From: Paenibacillus algorifonticola
GTDB taxonomy: Bacteria; Bacillota; Bacilli; Paenibacillales; Paenibacillaceae
Assembly: GCF_000971975.1 (NCBI RefSeq)
Contig: NZ_KQ040782.1
Location: 93,127 to 157,126 of the forward strand
Length of the DNA stretch: 64,000 nt
Direction: 5' to 3'
The position numbers were made by a program, and so were the translations under genes. Below, one piece after another: positions 27,915-37,440 of this stretch. Numbering within the stretch: the stretch's first letter is position 1; each line of letters opens with the position of its first letter. The notes beneath the pieces were generated by a model. The model ran no database searches. It was not told where the DNA came from and saw only the letters and a program-made list of their open reading frames with translations.

Positions 27915-29762
27915 ATGTGTGGAATAACCGGCTGGATTGATTGGACGCGCGATCTGACCCAGGACAGCAACAGTTTGGAAAAAATGACAAAAACACTTGA
28001 GCTTCGCGGCCCTGACGCCTCAGGCACATGGATATCAGCGCATTGTGCGCTTGGACACCGGCGGCTTAGCGTCATCGATCCGGAAAATGGCGCCCAGCCG
28101 ATGATTCGGCGCACCGAAGACGATGATCTATTTGTCATCGTCTATAATGGCGAGTTATACAACGCAGCCGAGCTGCGCAAGGAATTGGAGGCTGCTGGAA
28201 GCAAATTTACGACGACCTGCGATACAGAGGTGCTGCTCCTTGCTTTCATGGAATGGGGCAAAGCTTGCGTGGAGCGTTTTAATGGCATTTTCGCCTTTGC
28301 GATATGGAATGTGGAAGAGCAGGAGCTTTTTTTGGCTCGCGACAGACTTGGCGTCAAGCCATTGTTTATTAGCTTTGCTAATGGACTATTCCTGTTCGGC
28401 TCCGAGCCCAAAGCGATTTTGGCCCATCCTGCTGTAAAGCCGGAGGTTGGCGCCGAGGGACTTGCCGAGCTGTTTATTTTGGGACCGGCAAGAACACCGG
28501 GCCAAGGCGTATACAAGCATATTTCCGAGCTGCTGCCAGCCGAATGTATGACCGTTTCGCAAGCGGGCATTCGCCGAACGAAATATTGGAGTCTGGAAAG
28601 CTCGCCCCATACGGAAAACGTTCAAGAAACAGCCGAGCATGTCCGTGACCTGCTCAGGGATACGACGGAGCGTCAGCTCGTATCTGATGTACCGGTCTGC
28701 ACACTGCTGTCTGGCGGGCTGGATTCCAGCGCCTTGACGACGCTTGCGGTGCAATATTACGAGCAGACCGGGCAAGGAAACGTCCATACGTTTTCAGTCG
28801 ATTATGCGGATAATGCCAAGCATTTTAAAGCTCATGTGTTTCAGCCGAACAGCGATGCCCCTTGGATTGAGCGTATGACCACATACCTCGATACCATCCA
28901 TCACCCGGTACAGTTTGATACACCGGAGCTGGTAGCTGCTTTACGCGACGCTACCTTCGCCCGCGACTTGCCAGGTATGGCAGATGTCGATGCTTCGCTG
29001 CTTTTGTTTTGCCGTGAAATTAAAAAAGAAGCGACCGTCGCCATTTCTGGTGAAGCGGCCGATGAAATTTTTGGCGGCTATCCATGGTTCCACCGCGAGG
29101 ATGCGCTGAATGCGTCCACCTTCCCATGGTCGCTCGCCTCGGATATGCGCGCCAGTCTGCTCGCCCCGGATGTGGAAAAATGGATTAAGCCGCTCGATTA
29201 TATCGGCGACCGCTACGCCCAAGCGGTTGCAGAAGTGCCGCATCTGGACGGCGAAAGCGCAGCTGTGCGCAAAATGCGGCAAATGTCATACCTCAATATT
29301 ACCCGCTTCATGCCAACGCTGCTGGACCGCAAGGACCGTATGAGCATGGCTGCTGGACTGGAAGTGCGCGTGCCATTTTGCGACCACCGTCTTGTGCAGT
29401 ATGTATGGAATATTCCATGGGATATTAAAACATCCGGTGACCGCGAAAAAGGCATTTTACGCAAAGCGCTTCTTGGCGTATTGCCAGATGATGTGCTGAC
29501 ACGCAAAAAAAGTCCGTATCCGAAGACGCATAATCCGAATTATTTGGCCGCCGTCAAAGGGCTGTTGCTTGATGTGCTGGGCGATGCTTCCTCCCCACTG
29601 CTGCCGCTCATTGATGTCAAAAAAGTGCGCGAGCTCGCCGAGTCTGCAGACGCCAGCTCCAATATTCCCTGGTTCGGCCAATTAATGTCCGGCCCTCAGC
29701 TGTTCGCCTATTTGTATCAAATGAACCTGTGGTTGAAGGAGTACAGCATTAGCATTAAATGA
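27915..29762 (+). CDS. asnB: Asparagine synthase (glutamine-hydrolysing)
   Basis: 615 residues, starting at ATG 27915 so that the N-terminal Cys2 of the class-II glutamine amidotransferase domain is exposed (MCGITGWIDW). The amidotransferase part covers about 1-200 (ALGHRRLSVIDPENGAQPM; YNGELYNAAELR). The synthetase part has the PP-loop CTLLSGGLDSSALT near residue 260. GAGGG lies 9 nt upstream. The length is close to the AsnO/AsnB type of Bacillus, and AsnO is sporulation-linked there; which paralog this is cannot be decided. Confidence 0.94.
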   Translation: MCGITGWIDWTRDLTQDSNSLEKMTKTLELRGPDASGTWISAHCALGHRRLSVIDPENGAQPMIRRTEDDDLFVIVYNGELYNAAELRKELEAAGSKFTTTCDTEVLLLAFMEWGKACVERFNGIFAFAIWNVEEQELFLARDRLGVKPLFISFANGLFLFGSEPKAILAHPAVKPEVGAEGLAELFILGPARTPGQGVYKHISELLPAECMTVSQAGIRRTKYWSLESSPHTENVQETAEHVRDLLRDTTERQLVSDVPVCTLLSGGLDSSALTTLAVQYYEQTGQGNVHTFSVDYADNAKHFKAHVFQPNSDAPWIERMTTYLDTIHHPVQFDTPELVAALRDATFARDLPGMADVDASLLLFCREIKKEATVAISGEAADEIFGGYPWFHREDALNASTFPWSLASDMRASLLAPDVEKWIKPLDYIGDRYAQAVAEVPHLDGESAAVRKMRQMSYLNITRFMPTLLDRKDRMSMAAGLEVRVPFCDHRLVQYVWNIPWDIKTSGDREKGILRKALLGVLPDDVLTRKKSPYPKTHNPNYLAAVKGLLLDVLGDASSPLLPLIDVKKVRELAESADASSNIPWFGQLMSGPQLFAYLYQMNLWLKEYSISIK

Positions 29763-29879
29763 CGTTACCGTTGTCGAATGGCTCGTTTATTGTATAATTA
29801 AAGCAGCGAATGTTACAAAAGGTGGAACAGCAATTGGCTGCATCGTTTCATTCGTGAATTCAAGCTGGAGGATTCATTC

Positions 29880-30620
29880 ATGGGTGTATCGGCCGCAATG
29901 ATCGTTAAAAACGGTGAAAGATCAATAGAACGTGCAATAAATAGTATCATGGATGCAGTAGATGAAATTATAGTCGTTGATACCGGTTCGACAGACGAAA
30001 CCCTTTCCATTTTAAACCGATTGGCTGAGGAAAACGAAAAAGTGCAGCTGCACCATTTTACATGGATTAATGATTTTTCGGCTGCCCGCAACTATTCGCT
30101 TTCTCTCGTCACGCATAAATGGGCATTCGTTGTAGATGATGATGATGTACTGCCGCCTGATCAAATTCATAAACCAAGACAATATACTTCTGAAATGGAT
30201 CAGCAGGAACGCGAGGTCGGCATGTATGTCCTTTATAAAAATACTGTAAATGGTGTCGTTAACACCGTTTATGAGAGAGCATATTTGCGACTATTTCCAA
30301 GCAGATTGCGCTACAAAGATATGATTCATGAAATAGTGGATACGCAGGGCATGGAGCTGCTGCAATCCGATATCGATCTTTTGCATGACGGGTATGACAA
30401 CAATGTAGTAGACATGCGGCAAAAGGCAGTCCGCAATCTCACCCTGCTGCAGCAAAATTTAAAGGTAGATCAAGGCAATGCCCGCTTGTGGATGCAGCTT
30501 GGAAGGGAAATGAAATCGTTTGATCCAGCCAAGGCGCTCCATTTTTTAAACCGCGCAGAGTCGCTTACAACAAATGAAGGCTTACTGAAATGGATACGGG
30601 AAAGTAAACAAGGGCTTTAA
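29880..30620 (+). CDS. Family 2 glycosyltransferase (SPBc2/SunS-like)
   Basis: A 246-residue GT-A fold transferase. The N-terminus has AAMIVKNGERSIERAINSI and EIIVVDTGSTDET, and the metal-binding acidic cluster FVVDDDDVLPPDQ is near residue 85. WINDFSAARNYSLS near 65 is typical of the family that includes SunS-like and tetratricopeptide-fused transferases. The C-terminal part (DQGNARLWMQLGREMKSFDP) resembles the beginning of a TPR. The start ATG has GGAGG 8 nt upstream. The acceptor is unknown. It ends at a strong bidirectional terminator. Confidence 0.85.
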   Translation: MGVSAAMIVKNGERSIERAINSIMDAVDEIIVVDTGSTDETLSILNRLAEENEKVQLHHFTWINDFSAARNYSLSLVTHKWAFVVDDDDVLPPDQIHKPRQYTSEMDQQEREVGMYVLYKNTVNGVVNTVYERAYLRLFPSRLRYKDMIHEIVDTQGMELLQSDIDLLHDGYDNNVVDMRQKAVRNLTLLQQNLKVDQGNARLWMQLGREMKSFDPAKALHFLNRAESLTTNEGLLKWIRESKQGL

Positions 30621-30625
30621 AAAAA

Positions 30626-30665
30626 GGAAGCGAACACGCTGCGCAGCGTGTTCGCTTCCTTTTTC
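30626..30665. terminator. Bidirectional terminator between glycosyltransferase and rdgB
   Basis: A perfect 15-bp stem GGAAGCGAACACGCT / AGCGTGTTCGCTTCC with loop GCGC, flanked by A7 on one side and T5 on the other. It serves the + strand glycosyltransferase and the minus-strand rdgB. Confidence 0.93.
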
Positions 30666-30691
30666 GTTATGAATAGCCCTATTTCCGCCAA

Positions 30692-31330
30692 CTAGACCAG
30701 CTTCGGCAATAGCTCCTTAAGTGCATTTCCACGATGGCTAATCTGCTGCTTCTCTTCCTTGGACAGCTGCGCCATGCCGCGATTCAGCGTTGGCAGCCAG
30801 AACAATGGATCGTAGCCGAAGCCGCCATCACCGCGCGGCTTGTCCATAATGAAGCCGTCCACCGTTCCTTCGGCTTCAACAAACTCCCCCGTCGCTGGGT
30901 CATACAGCGCCAGCGCACATACAAACTGGGCATGGCTCAGCAGCTTCGTGCCATCCTCCAGCGCCTCTCCCGCTGCTTGCTGTGCCAGACGGTTCAGCTC
31001 AGCAAGCAGCTTCGCATTATTCGAGCTGTCCGTAGCCCCTTCGCCAGAATATCTGGCGGAATATACGCCCGGAGCACCGGCAAGGGCTGCTACGCTCAAT
31101 CCGGAATCATCGGCGAGCACCGGCACCTGAAACGCATCGCCTGCTGCCTTCGCTTTAATTCGCGCATTTGCCGCGAAGGTATCGCCATCCTCCACAATAT
31201 CCGCAAAATCCGGATATTCGTTCAGACTGACAACACGTTTGCCAAGCTTGGCGAAGGCGTGGGCAAATTCCTTGACCTTGCCCTCGTTTTTCGTAGCAAT
31301 CAAAATGACCTCGCTGCCTAGCTCCATCAT
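30692..31330 (-). CDS. rdgB: XTP/dITP diphosphatase (non-canonical purine NTP pyrophosphatase)
   Basis: A 212-residue Ham1/RdgB family enzyme that hydrolyses XTP and dITP to clean the nucleotide pool. The N-terminus [14 protein letters not shown], the central [22 protein letters not shown] near residue 75 (first 20: [20 protein letters not shown]) and [14 protein letters not shown] near 170 are diagnostic. The start ATG overlaps the rph stop by 3-4 nt and uses GGAGGA 8 nt upstream, so translation is coupled. The order gerM-rph-rdgB matches gerM-rph-ysnA in B. subtilis. Confidence 0.95.
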   Translation of the reverse strand: MMELGSEVILIATKNEGKVKEFAHAFAKLGKRVVSLNEYPDFADIVEDGDTFAANARIKAKAAGDAFQVPVLADDSGLSVAALAGAPGVYSARYSGEGATDSSNNAKLLAELNRLAQQAAGEALEDGTKLLSHAQFVCALALYDPATGEFVEAEGTVDGFIMDKPRGDGGFGYDPLFWLPTLNRGMAQLSKEEKQQISHRGNALKELLPKLV

Positions 31331-32076
31331 TTCTCTGCTCCTCCTCCGATCAGCCCCGCTGCTTCACCCAGCACCTCGCGCTGCTTTGCAATCAGCTCAG
31401 CAATGCCGCCTTCTGCCAGTTCCAGAAGCTCACTCAGCTCCTTGCGGGAAAATGGCGCGTCCTCGCCTGTACCTTGAAGCTCCACAAATTGGCCGCTTCC
31501 CGTCATCACGACGTTCATGTCCACCTTTGCTTTGGAGTCCTCGTCATAAGCAAGGTCAAGCATCGGCTGATCCTGAATAACGCCCACGCTTACAGAAGCC
31601 AAATAATCCGTAATCGGATATTTGGTAAAGGTTACGTTCGTCGACAGCTTGTTCACTGCCAGACAAAGCGCGAGAAAAGCGCCAGTGATCGAGGTCGTGC
31701 GCGTACCGCCATCCGCTTGAATAACGTCGCAATCCAGCGTAATCGTTCGTTCCCCAAGCGCCTGCAAATCCACAACAGATCGCAGAGCCCTGCCAATGAG
31801 CCGTTGAATTTCCATCGTACGGCCTGTCAGCTTGCCCTTAGCCGCTTCCCGATGATTGCGCGAATGGGTCGCTCTCGGAAGCATCGAATATTCGGCTGTA
31901 ATCCAGCCTTTGCCCTGATTTTTCATAAAAGGAGGCACACGCTCCTCCACACTTGCTGTACAAATGACCTTCGTTTCTCCGACCTCAATCAGGACGGAGC
32001 CTTCCGCATATTTATTTACGCCGGCCGTAATTGTAACCGGTCGCAACTCATTTGTTTGGCGTCCATCTGTTCTCAT
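31327..32076 (-). CDS. rph: Ribonuclease PH
   Basis: A 249-residue phosphorolytic 3'-5' exoribonuclease that trims tRNA 3' ends. The start [16 protein letters not shown] and the motifs [20 protein letters not shown] and [20 protein letters not shown] are family signatures. The start ATG 32076 has AGGAGG 10 nt upstream; the longer frame is not supported. It overlaps rdgB and follows gerM, from which a terminator at 32158-32185 separates it. Confidence 0.96.
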   Translation of the reverse strand: MRTDGRQTNELRPVTITAGVNKYAEGSVLIEVGETKVICTASVEERVPPFMKNQGKGWITAEYSMLPRATHSRNHREAAKGKLTGRTMEIQRLIGRALRSVVDLQALGERTITLDCDVIQADGGTRTTSITGAFLALCLAVNKLSTNVTFTKYPITDYLASVSVGVIQDQPMLDLAYDEDSKAKVDMNVVMTGSGQFVELQGTGEDAPFSRKELSELLELAEGGIAELIAKQREVLGEAAGLIGGGAEK

Positions 32077-32157
32077 CGTAATGCAGCCTCCTAGCCTATG
32101 TTTCAACACAATCCTACCCATTTTACCAAAGTAAAACTAGAAAAGCATCCGAAACCA

Positions 32158-32185
32158 CAAAAAGAGGGCGCCAATACGCCCTCTT
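32158..32185 (-). terminator. gerM terminator
   Basis: A perfect 9-bp stem AAGAGGGCG / CGCCCTCTT with a 6-nt loop. On the minus strand it runs into TTTTTG. It lies about 50 nt after the gerM stop and upstream of rph. Confidence 0.85.
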
Positions 32186-32237
32186 CTTGTCCCAGCAGCC
32201 ATCACAGCTGGCTCCATTCCATTTTTAAATTCTTCTT

Positions 32238-33299
32238 TTATGACTTCATCGCATTAACATGATGCGGTCTGCCAACCGGTTCACTATACGAAGTATTTTG
32301 ATCATCAACTACGTTCGCCTCACCGTTCAAGCGGATTTGAACTTTGGCTGCGCCTGTATTTTCCGTCACAGACAGCACGACGGCCTGCAGCATTTCAGCG
32401 GGGGCATTTTGCCCGCTCTCATATGCGGTATCTTGAAGATCCACCGTTACGGTATCATCCTTCTGTTCAATACTTGTAACCTGAATATCATTCGTCATCA
32501 CGCCGTTCAGCTGTTTGCGGTTAAGCGGACCGGCAATCAGTTCCTCCACCGCAGCTTTCACTGTCGATTCAGGCCTTGTGATCAGCCTTGTAACCGGCAC
32601 ATAATATTGCTCTTCATTGGACGTTTGTGAGGAGAAATAAAGTGTCACTGGCGTTGAATAAGCTGAGCTGACGCCATCCGCTGTTTCCAGATTGATGCCG
32701 ATTGAGCGAGTAAGCGGACGGTCCAGCGGGAAGCCATCGACCGGCATTTCGCTCAGCTTGCTGCCCTCGTACCAGAGCTCCACCTTTTCAATTCCTGTCA
32801 TCGCCGTCAGCGTCCACGTAATCGCTTCAACGATTTCCCGCTCTTTCGTTGCCGTATAGTCTGCAAAAGGGGCGGAGAATTCCACTGTCGCCATCTTCAG
32901 CTGCGGATCAACATGGTAGGATTTAATTTGAGTGCCTTGCGGAATCACCGCGTGAAAATCTTCCGGAAGCTGGCTGGCATAAGCGCCGCCATCGACCATC
33001 ATTTCCAGCGCCTTCTGCCCGGCTGCTTCTTTGCCGCCAAGCGTCGTAAGCAGCGAGATCGGAGCGAGGTATCCGTTTTTGTCCTCCAAATAAACGGTCA
33101 ACTGTGTTTCTTCTCCCTGCGGCGCTACGCTGCTTGTCTGCCCTGTATTCGTACCGTCAAGGACGTTGGTTGATTCCGTCTGAGGCGGGTCAATCTCCTT
33201 GCTTGTCTCCGTTGAAAACAGCCCGCACCCTGCGCTCAGCAGAGGCACAACCATAACGCCGCTTATCGCAGCAAGGCGAATCCATTTCGTTTGAACCAT
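32238..33299 (-). CDS. gerM: Spore germination lipoprotein GerM (two GerMN domains)
   Basis: A 353-residue lipoprotein. The signal peptide ends in the lipobox LLSAGC near residue 25. Two GerMN domains follow (about 65-190 and 215-340); KATVEFSAPFADY-like AEFS (as MATVEFSAPFADYT) near 130 and TVTVDLQDTAYESG near 305 are corresponding segments. GerM functions in sporulation and germination in Bacillus. The start ATG has GGAGG 10 nt upstream. It is divergent from the PgpA-like gene and ends in its own terminator before rph. Confidence 0.9.
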   Translation of the reverse strand: MVQTKWIRLAAISGVMVVPLLSAGCGLFSTETSKEIDPPQTESTNVLDGTNTGQTSSVAPQGEETQLTVYLEDKNGYLAPISLLTTLGGKEAAGQKALEMMVDGGAYASQLPEDFHAVIPQGTQIKSYHVDPQLKMATVEFSAPFADYTATKEREIVEAITWTLTAMTGIEKVELWYEGSKLSEMPVDGFPLDRPLTRSIGINLETADGVSSAYSTPVTLYFSSQTSNEEQYYVPVTRLITRPESTVKAAVEELIAGPLNRKQLNGVMTNDIQVTSIEQKDDTVTVDLQDTAYESGQNAPAEMLQAVVLSVTENTGAAKVQIRLNGEANVVDDQNTSYSEPVGRPHHVNAMKS

Positions 33300-33438
33300 T
33301 TTGTTTTTTCCTCCTCTAGTGATTTTTGCCGCATGCGGCTTTGTACAACTCTCATTTTGTAGTAATATGTATACGAGCCCTTCCCCGTTTTAGACCAGTT
33401 TTGTCCACAAAATTACATCCAATAAGGGGGACACCAGT

Positions 33439-33978
33439 ATGACACCACCACAACCATATAGCTTGAACAGCCGCAAGGTTGCCGAGGCGACGGAGGAGTG
33501 GCTTGTTAAGCGCGGCATTACGAAAATCGCCGTGGCCCAGCTCGTGCATTTTTTGCAAAAGGATTATTTTCCAGAGCTAACAATCGATGAATGTATCGTA
33601 AATGTAGACGCCGTTTTATCGAAGCGCGAGGTGCAAAATGCAGTGCTCACTGGCATCCAGCTTGATATGCTCGCCGAGGAAGGCAAACTGCTGTCACCGC
33701 TTCAGGAAATGATTAAAAACGATGAAGGACTGTACGGCTGCGATGAAATTCTCGCTCTTTCCATCGTCAATGTATATGGAAGCATCGGCTTCACAAACTT
33801 CGGCTATATTGACAAGCTGAAGCCCGGCATTTTGAAAAAGCTTAACGATAAATCAAGCGGTGAAGTACACACCTTCCTCGATGATATTATCGGTGCCATT
33901 GCGGCCTCAGCCGCAAGCCGCATTGCCCATCGCAAGCAAGCGGAGCGTGAAGGATTAACTAAACCCCCGCTCGATTAA
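33439..33978 (+). CDS. PgpA-like phosphatidylglycerophosphatase family protein (paralog 1)
   Basis: A 179-residue protein of the PgpA/YutG family. Conserved segments are NDEGLYGCDEILALSIVNVY near residue 95, FGYIDKLKPGILKKLN near 120 and HTFLDDIIGAIAASAASRIA near 142, the last corresponding to the LDD motif of PgpA. Unlike E. coli PgpA it has no long hydrophobic helices apart from the Ala-rich end. PgpA dephosphorylates phosphatidylglycerol phosphate; for this branch the activity is inferred. The start ATG has AAGGGGG upstream. A second copy lies at 62746-63246. Confidence 0.8.
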   Translation: MTPPQPYSLNSRKVAEATEEWLVKRGITKIAVAQLVHFLQKDYFPELTIDECIVNVDAVLSKREVQNAVLTGIQLDMLAEEGKLLSPLQEMIKNDEGLYGCDEILALSIVNVYGSIGFTNFGYIDKLKPGILKKLNDKSSGEVHTFLDDIIGAIAASAASRIAHRKQAEREGLTKPPLD

Positions 33979-33992
33979 AGTGGGATGTATAA

Positions 33993-34037
33993 CGAACAGG
34001 CGCAGTGTCTTGCTCAAGACGCGGCGCCTGTTTCTGT
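33993..34037 (+). terminator. Terminator of PgpA-like gene
   Basis: AACAGGCGC and GCGCCTGTT form the outer stem with an inner GTCTT/AAGAC stem and loop GCTC, followed by TCTGTCT. It starts 16 nt after the stop codon. Confidence 0.8.
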
Positions 34038-34639
34038 CTATCCAGTTAAAAGGCCTGTTATGCATGTTATACTAGCTCTTCTCCGTGCCGCCCCTCTGCC
34101 AACAACCACCCAACCTACTCCTTATTCCTTTCAGCTTTCTTTCTAACTTAGCCTTGTAAAAATATTCGCTCTGTTTTTTGCTTTATGCTGTTATCCCCTT
34201 AGCTCAGAAACCGGGCTTCCATAAGTAACTTGCCTCTTCTGAGCTAAGGGGATAACTCCTCAAAGCGAAGCAAGGAGCATGGGTGAAAATACGATATTTA
34301 TTTTATCGCTCATACTCAGGGCTACGTACGTTTTGAACTCACGAAATAGCATTTCGAACTTACCGCAAGCTACACCTCGCGCCGCTGTACAGCATTGAAT
34401 TGTAATCGCTTCCATGATCAAAAAGGAAGCATTCCGCCTCTATTCAGCCAAAAACGAGATTTTACAAAAAGCATGACGGAGGACTATGATCATTGCATCT
34501 GCCTCAAACCGAGTCGCCTGCGGAGAGATCAAGCAGCTTTTTTTCCGTGATGAAAAAACTTATAACAGGAGATAGTAGCAATAACGTGCTCTGAAAAATG
34601 CTTTTTACTCTTACAACTAACTGCTGGCGGTGACCTGAA
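34038..34639. other. 600-nt structured gap upstream of kimA
   Basis: No credible coding frame. It holds a 20-bp-arm inverted repeat (34190-34256), then smaller hairpins: CTCCT/AGGAG (34257-34280), CGAAAT/ATTTCG (about 34340) and GCTTCC/GGAAGC (about 34405-34430). A T7 run follows a weak CTGC/GCAG stem near 34530. This could be a long kimA leader. I looked for the conserved blocks of the ydaO c-di-AMP riboswitch and did not find them. Confidence 0.5.
34190..34256. repeat. Perfect 20-bp inverted repeat with 27-nt loop
   Basis: GTTATCCCCTTAGCTCAGAA (34190-34209) is the exact reverse complement of 34237-34256. The T-content after either arm is poor, so it does not look like a terminator. Arm length and perfection suggest a MITE-like insertion or a folded leader. 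Confidence 0.8.
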
Positions 34640-36466
34640 ATGATGACTTTTTTAAAACGGCTTTTAATCGGACGGCCGCTCAAATCCAATGAACTGGGCG
34701 ACCAGAAGCTGAACAAGCTGAAAGCGCTGGCTATTCTTTCGTCAGATGCTCTATCCTCCGTTGCCTACGGTCCGGAACAAATTTTGATTGTGCTAATAAC
34801 GGTAAGCGCTGCTGCGTTCTGGTATTCCATACCAATTGCTGCGTTCGTACTCATTTTGCTGCTGGCGCTCATCCTGTCTTATCGACAAATTATTTTCGCC
34901 TATCCGCATGGCGGGGGCGCATATGTCGTATCCAAAGAAAATCTTGGCATTTTCCCCGGATTAATTTCAGGCGGCTCCTTGCTCGTAGATTACATATTGA
35001 CGGTAGCGGTCAGCGTCTCGGCTGGAACCGATGCAATTACATCAGCTTTTCCCAGCCTGCATGAGCATAATGTGTTGATTGCTGTTATTTTCGTTATTTT
35101 AATTACGATATTGAATTTGCGGGGCGTAACCGAGTCAGCGTCCATTCTCGCTTATCCGGTGTATTTGTTCGTCCTTGCGCTGTTTATTTTAATCGGGGCA
35201 GGCATTTATGACATTGTGACCGGCCATGTGCCGCCTGAGCTGCATACGCCGATTGGCACGCCAGTTGCAGGCATCAGCTTGTTCCTGCTGCTGCGCGCCT
35301 TTGCTTCTGGCAGCTCTGCGCTCACAGGGGTAGAAGCCATTTCCAATGCGATTCCAAACTTTCGAGATCCGGCCCCTCGGAATGCTGCGAAGACGCTGGC
35401 ATCGATGGGCATTTTGCTGGCTATTCTCTTCTCTGGCATTGTGTTCCTGGCCTATTTTTACGGCATTAAACCGGCAGCAGAAGTAACCGTCGTTTCACAA
35501 ATTGCCGAGCATACGTTTGGAAGGCATTTTATGTATTACTTCATTCAGGGCACAACGGCGCTGATTTTGATTTTGGCAGCCAATACGGGCTATTCGGCCT
35601 TTCCGCTGCTTGCGGTGAATTTGGCTAAAGATAAGTTTATTCCACGGATGTTTACGGTCAGGGGCGACCGCCTTGGTTATTCCAATGGCATTATCAGCCT
35701 TGGCGTGCTGTCTATCCTGTTGATTATTGCTTTTGGCGGACAGACCGAGCATTTGATTCCGCTCTATGCGGTTGGTGTGTTCATTCCATTTACCCTGTCC
35801 CAGACGGGCATGATTGTGAAATGGGTTCGCCAGAAACCGAAGGGCTGGGTCGTGAAGCTGCTTATAAACTCGGCAGGGGCGCTTATTAGCCTGATCGTCA
35901 CGATGATGTTTTTTTTGACGAAGTTCGCCCAGGTATGGCCTGTGCTCGTGTTTCTGCCAATTATTATTTATGTGTTTCACCGCATTAAAAAGCATTACAA
36001 CGCCGTCGGCGAACAGCTGCGACTTACAACCTGCGAGCCTGCGTTGCCCATTGAAGGCAATGTGCTGATTTTGCCCGTGGCTGGTATGACTCATGTCGTT
36101 GATAATTCCATCGCCTATGCCAAATCATTGTCAGTGAATCAAATTATTGCGGTGTATGTGCCGTTTGAGCGTGAGGAAGGCGAGGCATTCGAGGAAAAAT
36201 GGAAGGAGTGGCAGCCGGACGTTCGGCTAGTCGTGCTGCATTCGCCTTATCGTTCAGTCATGCAGCCGCTGCTGAAATTTATTGATACGGTGGAGCGCAA
36301 GGCCAGCCAGTCAAGTTACCGCGTGACGGTGATTATTCCGCAATTTATCCCGAAACGCGGCTGGCATAATATTTTACACAACCAGACGAGCTTTATGATT
36401 CGAGCCCTGCTGCTGCACCGCAAAAACGTCGTTGTAACGACCGTTCCCTATCATTTGAAAAAATAA
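34640..36466 (+). CDS. kimA: KimA-type potassium/amino acid (APC superfamily) transporter
   Basis: A 608-residue membrane protein with about 12 transmembrane helices in residues 40-440 and a cytoplasmic C-terminal domain of about 150 residues. The N-terminus (GRPLKSNELGDQKLNKLKAL, then ILSSDALSSVAYGPEQIL) matches KimA/YdaO, the high-affinity K+ importer controlled by c-di-AMP in B. subtilis. AYPHGGGAYVVSKENLG near 92 is the APC substrate-site segment. The start ATG 34640 or the next codon (34643) follows GGTGA. The 3' end overlaps the convergent MBL gene by 16 nt. The K+ assignment rests on similarity. Confidence 0.85.
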   Translation: MMTFLKRLLIGRPLKSNELGDQKLNKLKALAILSSDALSSVAYGPEQILIVLITVSAAAFWYSIPIAAFVLILLLALILSYRQIIFAYPHGGGAYVVSKENLGIFPGLISGGSLLVDYILTVAVSVSAGTDAITSAFPSLHEHNVLIAVIFVILITILNLRGVTESASILAYPVYLFVLALFILIGAGIYDIVTGHVPPELHTPIGTPVAGISLFLLLRAFASGSSALTGVEAISNAIPNFRDPAPRNAAKTLASMGILLAILFSGIVFLAYFYGIKPAAEVTVVSQIAEHTFGRHFMYYFIQGTTALILILAANTGYSAFPLLAVNLAKDKFIPRMFTVRGDRLGYSNGIISLGVLSILLIIAFGGQTEHLIPLYAVGVFIPFTLSQTGMIVKWVRQKPKGWVVKLLINSAGALISLIVTMMFFLTKFAQVWPVLVFLPIIIYVFHRIKKHYNAVGEQLRLTTCEPALPIEGNVLILPVAGMTHVVDNSIAYAKSLSVNQIIAVYVPFEREEGEAFEEKWKEWQPDVRLVVLHSPYRSVMQPLLKFIDTVERKASQSSYRVTVIIPQFIPKRGWHNILHNQTSFMIRALLLHRKNVVVTTVPYHLKK

Positions 36467-37440
36467 ATAATGCCCGCACGCTCCGTACGCGATATCCGAT
36501 CTGACTGCTCCAGCTCATACAAATGGGCGAGCGTCTCGGCCATTGCAAAGCGGTGCTGATGCGGGCTTTGTTGTGCTCGTGCACCGAAAGAACGTCCACA
36601 CACCTCGAAGCCCGTGAGCGGCTCCTCCAGCATAACCAGCATTTGCTCCAGCCGCTCCACATGATGCTGCTTGATTTCGGCAATCCGGCTGGCAAACGTA
36701 GTGAATGAGTCATAATGGCCTGGAAAAGCGCGAAGCACCTCATATTCGCTTAAGTGATCCAGACTTGCCAGAAAATCGCCAAGCGGATTTATTTCCTCAC
36801 CCGGCATGACGCTAATATTTGGGGTAATGCGCGGCAGCACCTGATCCCCGCATATCATCCATTTTTTGCTCGCTTCATAGAAGCAGAGCTGGCCATAGGC
36901 ATGTCCTGGCGCATCAAGCAGCTCCCACTGCGAACCGCCAAGCTCAAGCGTCTCTCCCGCCTCTATATAGATCATTTGGTCTTGCAGCGGCTGCGGCGAA
37001 ACTTTTTCATGAAAGCTGCTCAAGTTGCTGCTAATTTCGTCAATATAGCGCTGCGGCATGCCGTGCAACGCAAATAAAGCTGCAAGCTCTTCTGTCATCG
37101 TGCTGTCTGCTCCCCATAAGCGCTTGGCATAGCGGTGGGCGCGCCGGGACATCAGTACAGGTGCGCCGCTTAGCTCGGCAAAATGCCCCGCCAAACCGTA
37201 ATGATCGGGATGCTGATGCGTAAGGACGATACGCGTAATTTGCTCTGGCGCAAACGAATGGTTCGCAAACACCTCTTCCCAAGCCGCAAGCGTCTCCTCT
37301 GTTCGAAGACCGGGATCGATAAGCGTATATCCGCCCGCAGGCTCAGTTAGAACGTAGCTGTTTACCGATTTGAGTGCAAAGGGCAGAGGAAGCTTTACTT
37401 GCAGCAGTCCATGCTCCCATTGCACCGTTTGTGCCGCCAT
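36451..37440 (-). CDS. MBL-fold metallo-hydrolase
   Basis: A 329-residue metallo-beta-lactamase fold enzyme. The metal-binding signature is THQHPDHYG near residue 77; further ligands are in DAPGHAYGQLCFYE (about 177) and the FPGHYDS segment (about 240). The C-terminal helical extension resembles that of glyoxalase-II-like MBL hydrolases. The start ATG overlaps the stop of the upstream methyltransferase by 1 nt (TAATG), so the two form an operon. Substrate unknown. Confidence 0.88.
   Translation of the reverse strand: MAAQTVQWEHGLLQVKLPLPFALKSVNSYVLTEPAGGYTLIDPGLRTEETLAAWEEVFANHSFAPEQITRIVLTHQHPDHYGLAGHFAELSGAPVLMSRRAHRYAKRLWGADSTMTEELAALFALHGMPQRYIDEISSNLSSFHEKVSPQPLQDQMIYIEAGETLELGGSQWELLDAPGHAYGQLCFYEASKKWMICGDQVLPRITPNISVMPGEEINPLGDFLASLDHLSEYEVLRAFPGHYDSFTTFASRIAEIKQHHVERLEQMLVMLEEPLTGFEVCGRSFGARAQQSPHQHRFAMAETLAHLYELEQSDRISRTERAGIIYFFK

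Noticed and set aside
34038..34639. ydaO (c-di-AMP) riboswitch upstream of kimA
   Set aside because: Expected by family knowledge, but I could not match the conserved GAACC, GGGGUGAAU or CAGCUAAC blocks. It would need a covariance-model scan.
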